Shown here piece after piece: positions 38,301-50,000 of a DNA stretch of 64,000 nucleotides (position 1 is its first letter; each line of letters starts with the position of its first letter). The translations under genes were made by a program, and so were the position numbers. This DNA comes from Bostrychus sinensis (taxonomy: Eukaryota; Chordata; Actinopteri; Gobiiformes; Eleotridae). Under the pieces are notes generated by a model. It ran no database searches, had not been told where the DNA came from, and worked only from the letters and a program-made list of their open reading frames with translations. Where the stretch lies: positions 31,995,288 to 32,059,287 of the forward strand of contig CM036251.1 in assembly GCA_020698575.1 (NCBI GenBank), written 5' to 3'.

Positions 38301-41300
38301 TGGAGTGGAGAAAAAAATTATTTCTCGACAGCCATAATTACACTTTATATAAATGTCATCTGCCACAGCGCACACAGAGGTCCCTGGCCTAATGTTCCAA
38401 TCCTTATCTGTGCCACTTAGCCGTCATAATCCTCACCTTGTCTCCCTCAGATATGCAGATGTTACCTTTGGAAAAGTCACACAGCAGTCCGGGAAGCTCC
38501 AAGTCTTCATCGGACGGCCAGCTGCGCTCCCACGGCCCCTCACGGAGCCAAAGCAAGAGCAGCGTCACTCAGGCCCACCTGGAGGACGCTGGGATAGCCA
38601 TAGCTGCCGCCGAGGCCGCTGTGCAACAGTCTCGCTTGCAACCAAGTAAATCCCTCCCCTACTGAGGAGACGCTTCCTGACATGCTTCCTTCTCCTTCTG
38701 CCTGCATGTTTCTTTCTTTCTCAGATCATTTGAATGAAACCTGAAGTGCATTCACAACCTGATGATTACTCCTCTTCTGTCTTGTTTGCCTCTTAGTTTC
38801 CCAAGCACAGCCCCTAGTTTTAATGAATCAGATTAGTAGGTCTGCACAAGTTTAGAAAAAACATTTGCAATAACTGTGTTAAGAGTTGCCATAACAATAT
38901 GATTAGCGGTTTTTCGATTCCCTTGATATGGTTGCAACTTTATTAACCATAGACATAATTCAGTTTTAATATTTGAGGAGATGCAAGGCTCTGCACTCAC
39001 TGGTCCAAACTGGAGCTAAACCTACAAAAGACTAAACCAGTTCTAAATTTAGGACTGGACTGAAAGTATAAGGCCAATTCATGGCTCAAGATGCTTTTTT
39101 GTAGTGTAATTTGTGTCAGATGGAAGGATATTGTGTCTGCAAATATTGCGATAACAATATAATGGTCAAATATTGTGCATCCTTAACCATTTGCATAAAC
39201 AGTAGCTTGGCCAGGTCAGAGCTATTTCTTAAGGCAGCTAAATTCATCATAATCGCAAATGAATGATAAATACATAAAAAAAAATAAGCACTATTAAAGC
39301 ATTCTCCACTTTAAAACATTAAATCCCATCTTAAACATAAACATTTACTAAAAACAGTTGATCTTATGTACTGTGCAAAAGTTTGAGACAGGTGTATTAT
39401 GCAAGCGTTTTTATGTTATGTTTATTATTTACTATGCTTTCCTGTATGCTGGTTTGTTGCTTCATTGGATAGATAACCTGAAAATGGCCAGATTTTGATG
39501 CAGTTTTCAGTCAAGTTTAGAAATTAGTGAATGAAAAAAGTATTAGTGATCTGGAAGACTGTGGGTCTGTGAATTTTTCTTTGAAAGATTCTGTACGATT
39601 GCCGGATAGGGCCAAATATCCTTATGTAATTTCAGTCACAATCGGTAAAGAAACAAATAAAAATTGTTTTATTGGTTTCTTTGGCAGTGTGAGAAATTAA
39701 GGCTTTGTCGCTCAATGACCTAAAAAAATGGGGCGCTTTGGATGCTACATATTTACACATTGAATGAAGGGCTCTTCAGAAATCTGCGTTATCTGAGTAT
39801 AGTTTTAAGTGCAACTGTGTGACTACAAACGCACATAGGACACTCAATACATCACATGGATAATGAGTTACAAATTTCCTGAAACATGAGACCCATTTTG
39901 CTCAACATCAAATACAATTTTGAGGCCACATCATAAAACACCTGAAGTTTAAGTAAAAAGGTCACTTTGTTGTTGTAATGTTGACTTTGTTTTCAAATCT
40001 AACACAGAGAGAGCAGACACTAAATACTGTTCTCTGAATGTGTTTTCATATAAATTTGGCAAAAATACAAATAATGATGTAGTCCTCAAGAAAAAACAGA
40101 AAATGTTTTATCAATAAAGAATAGTTACTGAAGATCTGTTTCACCTTTCTTTAAACGTTTGCACAGTCATATAGGTTAGATTACATTGTACTGTATCTGC
40201 CAATTCAAAATAACACCCCAGCCCCTGCCCACATGGAGTATGCATGTGGTCCAACCTGTTTGGTTTCGGCTGAACACTTACTTATAGCCTAGAAACCATG
40301 GAGTGGAAGGTCTACCCCTATAGCTACATGTTAGATATTAACCGAATTATAACAGACAGTAAGTTCCCATTATAATGTCCTCTGTGATGTTTTCAAAAAC
40401 GTCCTGTCTTCCATTTGTAACCAGAAGTCCTGTGTCGAAGCTGTTTACTCAAAGCATGCACTCGCAGCTTTCGTTGTCATGCTGCAGCCTCTGTTTGTGC
40501 ATGTCCGTGCCATATGTCGATAACAGCACACCCTAAATGACAATAAGCCACCCAGGCACCACCCTCCCCCTCCTAACACCTAGCCCCTCCCCTTGCCCCC
40601 CCTACCTAAAAAAATAAAAAAAATTGGAGGCTCATACCCCACTCACCGGCCAATGAGAGTAAAGCATCAGCTAACCAACAAGTTTCACGCTCAGGTGAGG
40701 CAACGTAGGGAAATTTTCAAAAAAAAATGCATAAACTAACATTGAATTGCCATTATCCAGTGTAATGGTGTGTAATGTGGGGCTATTTCAGGTTTTGATC
40801 ATGAATGATTTGAATGGGAATGAGTCTCTGGATGTCTGAGCGCGTGTGCATCATTGTCATTCTTGTCACTTTCTCTACGGCATGCACATACAAAATCCAC
40901 ACCGTTCGCATCAGCGGCTTATGTGTTATGTAGAAATTTCATCTGTTATGCAAAGAAAAGCAGTGGGCTGTCGAGACAGAAACATTTCACTTATCCGCTA
41001 CGCTAATCTTTCATACTGCCTCAGCATAGCAACTGCCAATACTGACTCTGTTAATTAAATCTTGAAACAGCCAGCAGATTGACTTGTACTCAGCTCTTTT
41101 CTGTCATGTGGAGCTTCGACCTTCACCGTTTTCGATTTGTGTGTGCTTAAAGGGGATATATTATGCAAAATTGACTTTTTTGAGCTTTCTGCCATGTTAT
41201 AATGTAATGATATTGTTCCCTTGTCAAAAACATACCTGGAGTTTTGTTTTGTCTGAAGTTTCTGAACCCTCAGAATGCTCAGTTCTCTTACAAACCCCCG

Positions 41301-44300
41301 CCCAGTCCAGGAAGCACTGACCAATCAACGAGCTCTCTACATCCAGTCTTCTTCTCATTCATTTGCCCAAAACACAGCTCTGTTTCCACTGATTTCTCAC
41401 AGCTATTTTTCATTTTGTTGTAAAATAGCATCATACAAAAAGTTTAAGGAAATTAAAAGCTTTTTTTTTCTAAGGATCTGTTAAAAAAAGCATCACAGAG
41501 CTGCACTCTACTGCCCTCTGCTGGTCTCTTCACCTTTCTTATTATGGCAGTAGTAAAGTAATTATTGGAAATGCTTTTTTTATGTTTTTAATGGTTGTAA
41601 AACATGCAATGCTGTTTTAGAGGTTTATTTACATTTAAAAATGTAAATAAAAACATAATGTATCCTCTTTATATCAGCCAAGGTTACACACACTTTATGT
41701 AATTTTTAGTGAAACATATGTGATAGTCCTCCTTCAGACCTGGCGTTCAAATCTGAACTGTGTGATGTGGCCAGCCCTTTTGTATAGCGTAAATATTCTA
41801 AATGTATTCTGAGTACATTGGATCACTGGGCACATTTGTGTATGCAGGTCTTTGTGGAGGTGTAAATGAGTATGTGTTTTGGCTCCAATTGAAAATCCTC
41901 CTACATCGCTCAGTGGTTGTACATTCAAGTAGAGAAAATCTAAATGTTGCCCTAGTTTACATTTGGTTTTCAGAATGTATGTAAAAGCTTTGATTGGAAA
42001 TCTGACTGGAATTACAAGCATTTCTTCCAGTCATACTTGGATGGTGCAATTCAAACTCAGATGAAGGCAGAAATCCAGACAGTGCTATCAAGCTATGAGC
42101 ATAGTCCCACTAAATTGTGAATGTAAATATACTAATTAAATAGATGTAACGATACGCTCAAGTCGATTTTAAGTTCACAAAATGATTTTCAGTGTCTTTA
42201 TTTCTGCAGTCTAATTTTCAACATTGTCTCATATACAAAAATTAAACAATAATTATACATTATTTGGGATATAAAAACAATTCTTACATAAAAATAACAA
42301 AAACAGTAAGGTCGGAATATCAACAAACAATGTTCCGTGCCAATCCAATGAGCCAGATTCAGTACCATTATAATTTCAAATGCGTACCTGCGTTCCCTGG
42401 TACATGTATCTCCCAGTACCTATGTTTGCCAGTTTCTATGGACCGGGGAACATAGGTACTGTGTAACATAGGTACCTGTGCATTTGTGAAAGTACCTACG
42501 TTACCCAGTACCTTTGTTCCACTGTACCTTTGTTTAATGGTACCAATGTTCCCCAGTTTCAGTGGACTCGGTCACATAAGTTCTGGGCAACATAGGTACA
42601 TGTGCATTTGTTAAAGTACCTATGTTACCCAGTTTCTATAAACCAGGAAATATAGGGACTGGGGAACATAGGTACCTACCTACGCATTTGTGAAAGTTCC
42701 TATGTTCCCTAGACCGTATGTTCACCATTACCTTTCTTCCCCAGTTTTTATGGGGACCGCGAAACAGGTACTAGGGAACATAGGTACTTGTGCATTTGTG
42801 AAAGTACAAAATGTTCACCAATACCTATGTTCCCCAGTTTCTATGGACCTGATCACATCAGTACTGGGGAACATAGGTACCTGGGCATTTGTGAAAGTAT
42901 CTATGTACCCCAGTACCATTGTTCACCAGTTTCTGTGGACTGGGAAACATAGATACTGGGGAAAACAGGTACCTGCGCATTTGTGAATGTACCTATGTAC
43001 CCTACCTGGTACATATGTTCTCCCTAACCTTAATCTTTCCTGGGAACGTAGGTACCAGGAAACATAGGTACTAGGGAAGACAGGTACTGGGGAACATAGG
43101 GCTGACCCCATAACTTGTGGCAGGCTAGACACTGTTTAAAAATTGCATCATAATGGATTTTTATCTCTGCCAATTCAACTCTAAACTCTTAAGGTGATCT
43201 CTTATGCTAAATAAATTTTTTTGAGCTTCTTACCATTTTATAATATTGTCAAAAGACAGCATAGCTTTGCATAAAAGGTGGAAGCATGAGAACCAGTGTA
43301 AACTGGTTGGAAATACAATGCATTTTGCTGGCTGCATGTCTCAAGAGAAAAAGCACTTTTAAATGGAAGGTCTGAAGGGGGCACATACAGAAAAAGCTGT
43401 TTTAGTGCCAATGCTAAGTTCAGAATGTGCTCTGTGATTAAGTAAGCACTGATGCATGGACAGAGTGATGGACTGACATGATCCTTTCCTCCTCTCCTCT
43501 TTCCCTCCCACAGGACCTGGACACAGACTGGCTGACGTCTCCGGGTCCGTGGTCCTGTCTGCCCCCAGTTTGGTTGGAGACGCGTACGGAGATGGAGAGG
43601 ACGGGGCAGGCACCGGAGTGGACAGCGCTATCTTTCAAGTACCACGCATGTAAGCAACGAGCATCTGAATACATAATCATTACATATTATTCATTATTAT
43701 GCACAGCTGCTGATATATTTATGTTTTTTTTTTTTCCTCTCCTATAGGAAGGCTGTTCCCAACGGCACAGACAAACATCACATAGGCACACCAGAAAATG
43801 AAGGCAAGTCCCAGACATGTTCCATTTCCAGTAACAGCAGGCTGTGAGAAGAAAACACATTCTCATGCAGTTATGTGGTTATACACTGCCCCCTGCTGGA
43901 TCTTTTCTGCGATGCACAATTTACATGTATTTTATTCAACTACCTTTATTTAACTTACCTCTAAGCTGCACAAACAAATATCCATAGAGTGTTTGCTTTC
44001 ATTTGAAGTTACTTAGAGGTCTTAATGGTGTTTTGCATGGATGAAGATGGCAGTCACACTATCCTCGCCTTTGTCATAACTATATCTACTCTGCATGGAG
44101 CTCAGGTGTCATGTGGGCCATATCGTGTTTCAGGTTGTAACACAGAGACAGGTCGTTTTAGGCTGTAGCCTTGCAGCTGTCATTCACATAACACATTATC
44201 AGACCCTGGTGGGCAGTTAGCAAAAGAGACACAATGAAAAGCTTATGTTTGAATTATCTATGTACAGTTGTATTGGTTTTGGGGTTATTCCGTGAGTCCT

Positions 44301-47300
44301 TGAAGGGGAGGAACCTAACCCTAACCCTACCCAAAGAATATTGGATTTAAACAATTCACACAGACTTAGACTTAGACAGACTTTATTGGTCCACAAGGGA
44401 AATTGCTTGGTCACAGTACCTCAGTTTTTTTAAAGTAAAATTTAGTATCGGTATAGAATGGTTACAGCAATAAAAAAAAAAACTGAATAAAATACAATAG
44501 AATAGATAAAAATGTACAAGATTTGCATATTTACATATCTAAAAAAAAAAATAGCAGTAAATATATATTAAAATACTCATCATCTATGTCTATTTAAATG
44601 TGTGGGCTGAAAAGATATTTAGACAATATATACTGCTGACAAATGACATTCTGATGGCCACATTTAAGAGAGCGAGACACCACAGGTAGTATTTCTCACA
44701 TTCTGAGTCAGATACTGTATCTCCACTTCAGTAGCATCTACAAACAGTTTCCAGACTTATACATAACTATATTTTGAAGGCTTTTACAGAGGGATTTGTT
44801 GATAATCAATTCTTAGCCTGAATTATTGGACATTTTATTCCTAAAACAAGGCAAAAGTAGATTATTTAAGTCTGTTGTCAATATTATTTAGTTGACTGAA
44901 ACACAAGACAATATGTCCATAATTCCCCCAGTAAAACCTCTTTCATCTTATATGGTAACTAAATAAACTAAGAATTTGCTTCTATGTAATATTCAGATAT
45001 TTATTTTTTTTAAAGGACATATATTATTTTAAAATAATGTACAGGTATATGTATGGAAAATGTCTTCTTTTGGGAAGCTGTTACTTTGACTTGGCAGAGA
45101 TTGCTTGGATTAGGTGTTGGTCGCTCCCTGTTGGCAACGGTGGGGGATGGGCAGAGCATAAAATGGCTATTTAGCATGACTATTAGCACCATGATGCTAA
45201 CAGATAGATAAATGAGCTGACTGCTTCGTAGTGTGAGCAATTTAAGCACTGAAATGATCAGAATGAGTCTGGTGATGGTATTTGTGCTTTAGAAATGTGC
45301 AGGAGCACTTCCTGGTTTCATGTGTCTAGAGCAGTGAGACTGAGCTGAGCATTTCTAGACCTTCATAAGGGGATGGGCTCAGCGAAAACAGGATTATTCA
45401 AACATGCGTGAATGAAACAAAGTACTACTCCATTTTGCTCAAAAGCTCAAGAGAGTTGATTAAGCATAATATTAAACCATTAAAATGTATTGTAATTGTA
45501 AAATGTGTGTAATTTTTAGGTATATAATGCCTAATTTGCATAATAAAATGCCAAATTACACAAACCTGAGTTACATATTTTTCTCATGTTGATGCCACTA
45601 ATCTACTGGAGAAGTTTACAATGATATCTGTTTATTAAAAAGCTTTTTCACCTATTCACACTAGTGTCTCGCCTTAAGCCTTTTATATTCTGGGGTATAA
45701 AAGTAGTTGACTGTCAAAACAAATATGTGAATGCATTATATAACACATACTTGCATTAAGTTTGAAAGCAATTAACAAAGAGCATATCACTGTCAACAGT
45801 TTTACTGAATCAGAAGAATGCTTTAGGCATTTCTATTTGTAACAGTAAGGCAGACACTTTGTCACCAAACCTAAAACATGCTCATTACTCTCAATCCTGC
45901 TGCACAGGTAGACCAAACTGATGACAGGTCAGGTGCAAACAGAAAGAGAGACATTAGAGATTTTGCAGGAAAGCTGCTCCTGTCCACTTTTCCAAACAGG
46001 GAATTGTGCAGACCTGCTTGTTTACCCCTGCCTTGGATAGTTTAGGTTTCAGTACACTGGGGCAGTAGGATATTCTAACAGCAGCTCCATATGCAGCTCT
46101 TTTTATTTCTAGAAAAGTTCAACATAAGGCAGGGCTAAGGCTGACTTCTCTTCTTGTTGCATAACTGTTCTTATCATTTTGTATTCTGCTGTACTCAGTT
46201 TGCTCCCAAATGTCAGTGAAAGTCATTAAAACACCTTCAATAAGTTTTATGCGTTCATAGTCATGCCTTTTTGGTTACACTTGGCTCTGACCTTTTCACA
46301 GTGTTTTCAAAACCTGGTATGATTGGCTGACACTGACCCCATAATTTCTATTAAGCATTTCGATTTAGTATTAGACAGGTCATAATACAGGCAGAGTTGA
46401 TTACACAGGTAATAAAATCTAAAGCATTTATTTTCCATGTCTTTGTGTGTGTAGGTGGCAAGGTGCAGGTGATGGGCGAGATCAAAGTTGCTCTGAAGAA
46501 GGAGGTGAAGACGGAAGGCGACCAGCTGGTTTTAGAAATCCTTCAGTGCAGGAACATCACATACAAGTTCAAAAGCCCAGACCACCTACCAGGTTTGGAA
46601 AGAATAGTCTATATTTAAGCAATTTAAAGATGCAGATGTGGAATGCTTACGTTTGATCAAATGTGCTTTCAGACCTGTATGTGAAGCTGTATGTGGTGAA
46701 TGTGGCCACACAGAAGAGGATCATCAAGAAGAAGACCAGAGTGTGCCGACACGACAGAGAGCCATCCTTCAACGAGACCTTTAGATTCCCGCTCAACCCA
46801 ACGGGACACTCCATACAGGTACAGCACACATCCATATAGAGTATTTATTTCAAAAAGCTGTTTATATTTTGGCATACATTTGAGGATAGACCACACTATA
46901 CTAGGAAATCACACAGACATAGAGCATTGTGAGCTCTTGAAGGAGTTGTTCAAATGAGTACTTACTTACTCAGGGCGACAGTGGATTAAGAGGTAGAGCG
47001 GTTGTGTCCTTGGTCCATTGTGTCCTTGGGCAAGACACCTCGCCCACCTTGTCTGTATGGATGAGTTAGTGTGACTGTGTGCTTGGTGGTGGTTAGAGAA
47101 GTCGTAGGCAAAGAATGGCTGCCACATCTTTGTCAGTCTGCCTCAGGGCAGCTGTGGCTACAGAAGTAGCTCACCACCACTGAGTGTGACTGAGGTGAAT
47201 GAATAATGCACAAAAGCGCTACAATATATATGACTGATGCATTCTTGTTATTATTACTTAAAAGTAGAAGTAGAAAAAAAAAAAAAGGGGGTAAATATCA

Positions 47301-49964
47301 TTCAACCCTTGACACAGTTTTTTGGTTGATTTATTTAACAAAGAACATTTGGGTCCAGTCCACGTAGATTAGAAAACTCAGAATTAGATATCTCTTATTG
47401 ATCCTAGAAAATGACCTGGTCACAGTAATTCATTAGCATACAAAACACACTTTATTTTTTTATTTATTTACTTAATGTATTTGATAAGTAAGGCAGTGTT
47501 CATTAATGAACATTCAAACTAGGGCTGTCGCAGTGAGAGAATAAGTAATTAAAAAGCTAATAATAACACCTGAAAAAATGACATGTCCAAACACATTTTG
47601 ATTATGAAAATAAATTGAAATATAATTAACCTCTGCTCTAACAAAACCCCAAGTCAGGCACGAGTGAGAATGTCCTTGTAGCGTGTGTAATGTGGTAGCT
47701 TTAGAAAAACCCACATGTTCACCTTATGTGGTTTGAGAGATGAGCTAAGGAGGCTAACAGTGCTCGGCACTGACTCTATAGAGCGATTGTGTCACACACA
47801 GTACCTGCAGACGAGAGGACAGAGAAAAACCTCGCATAGTTATCGCTGTCACCAGGTGAGTGGATCGTCAGCTTAACCCTCAGTTCTCCTCTCCCAGCGT
47901 CTCTGACTGTGTATATGTGCGTAAACATTAAATGCTTCATAGTTTACAGTAAAATTAAACTGTGCATCCCATTAGTGTCTCACTAAAATGACAAACTGTG
48001 GTTACCGCGGTTGCATGTGCCCCCATGCAGTTGGATTGATATCAATATGACAATAATGCGGTCACCGCAACAGCCCTAAATTAAACAAATGTAAATGTAC
48101 CTGAATTAGCCACAAAGGCTGGTTTTCATCAGCAGTCCCCCTGCTAGATGTTCCTAAAAGTAATAGTACATATCATATGAGTACATAATCACAATATCAC
48201 TATCACAATAAAAACAATAAAACAACAAAACATGAATATTTCAGTCATCAGGAATACAAAGACATGATAGAAAAATAAATAGTTTTCAGTGTTCACATTT
48301 TTGATATTCAATCAGCCATTTCTTGGCATTTCATTTAAAAATCTGAAATGATGGTAATGTATTCCAGTGATGAAGATGAAAGCTGTAAAAGAATTTCCTG
48401 AGAGGGATAGTACAGTCTCTTCTACATGCGTGTGTACATGTGTACATATAGTATTTATATTTATTTTTATATATTTATTTATATTTATTTAGTATGTATA
48501 TATGTATATATATTTTGAATATATATACAACTGGAGTAGTATAATATATAAGTAATATACACTATACTTTTTAAAGAGGGCACACTAGTAAAAATGGTGC
48601 ATGATGAGTTGAAGCGTGGAGTCTTGGCACCAGGATTATATTTTTATTTCTAATTGAGTGTATTTTGGAGACAGCACCTACATTTTTAGTTTGTGCGGCA
48701 GCTGGATTCTTGTGAGATTTCTGAGTTCACACCCTCACAACAATCTATTTTTCCTCTCAAAGGTATAAGTTCCAACCAACTATGATTTCCATTAGCAGCT
48801 GGTAGGTTTGACAACAAAGCGGCTGCTATGTTGTCAGTTTGTAAACAACACAGCCTTGCTCTGATGAAATGATCATGTGGTGGTTACTAGCAGGTGGTTC
48901 ACCTAACATATATTCATCTGTACCTGCCTTTTGCTAACAGCCCTTCTGAGTCTTGTTCAGTTTATGTTTTATGTATTAAAGAACAAGAGCTGTCATATCT
49001 GCTTCCACGACCGCAGTTACTGGTGTCAAGGTTTGAACTCAGAGGCTTCTTGGTGTGAGGTGAAAGTTATCCCCACTTTTCCACCAGTATATAAAGGCTA
49101 CAGATCAGTGTTGCCAATTTAGCGATTCTGTCAGCAGATTTAGCAATTTTTCAGACCCCCTTAGCGACTATTTTCTAAAAAAGCGACTAGCAACAAATCT
49201 AGAGGCATTTTGGTGGACCCTTAACTCTAAAATATTGTCAGAAGCGTTCTGAGTCTGTCCCCCGCTTTCTTCAGACACATTCTGCTCTGTTTCTGCCCCA
49301 TTTAGTGAGACAGAGGAGCAGAGCAGCAGCAGACAGTGCCCATAACTCCGCCTCTTTCCCCTTCTGTCACTTTGCGGCACACAGCAGTGAGCAGGGTGCA
49401 CTGTCTGCACCTGTGTGACACTGTCTTTACAGGCACTATTTCTGTTAAAGAGTTTGTAGAGATGGATTATTGGCAAAACCAGTGTGAATGATTGAATTAA
49501 TTTTATAATAATAGTCTGTGGTATTTCACAAATTTGGCATGATGATGTCATATGGCAACATTAAGAGACTTTTGAGCTACTTCCACTGCTGGACGAAGTA
49601 CACAAAAGCCATTCTTAAGTAAAAGTACTGTTACTTCAAAAATAATATTACTCAAGAAATAAAAGTACCCAACCTTTACTTCAGTAAAAAAGTATTGTGT
49701 ATAAAATTAACTTAACTCTTGGTTATAAAGAGCAACTCAACCCTAAACCCACTTTTTTTTGCTGATCAGCTGTATAAACAGGGCTTTAGTGGTACATTTC
49801 ACTAAATTCACATTTTGTGGTAAAAACCATCTGAGTGCTGCGCTCCTGAGGTCAAACGGTGGGTACTTCTGCTCAGTAGTTGCAGATATGACGTAGTATT
49901 TTCCTCGTTACCACACTGTAACTCCCGCCGTGTCTCATCCCACAGCCCCTTGCTCCCAACGCCC

Positions 49965-50000
<36 letters not shown>

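Larger units (their letters stand above)
38646..43513 (+). other. pclo intron, 4.9 kb, repeat-rich
   Basis: Contains a dispersed repeat (38880-39185), a mariner-type element (39371-40166), a TTAA MITE (41147-41570), the palindromic minisatellite (42384-43100) and a MITE fragment (43189-43260). About 40170-41140 and 41570-42380 hold nothing I recognise. Confidence 0.75.
43804..46454 (+). other. pclo GC-AG intron, 2.65 kb
   Basis: Begins gcaagt, ends tgtgtgtag. Contains ctgccccctgctgg (43886), a short telomere-like run (44314-44329), a LINE-type tail (44361-44425) and a family B MITE (45010-45475). The remainder is unrecognised. Confidence 0.75.

Noticed and set aside
42384..43100. CRISPR-like array
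   Set aside because: Vertebrate nuclear DNA; units vary from 80 to 124 bp and the repeats are palindromic and diverged, so it is a minisatellite.
44314..44329. Interstitial telomeric repeat
   Set aside because: Fewer than three units of ccctaa-type sequence; compatible with chance in a repeat.
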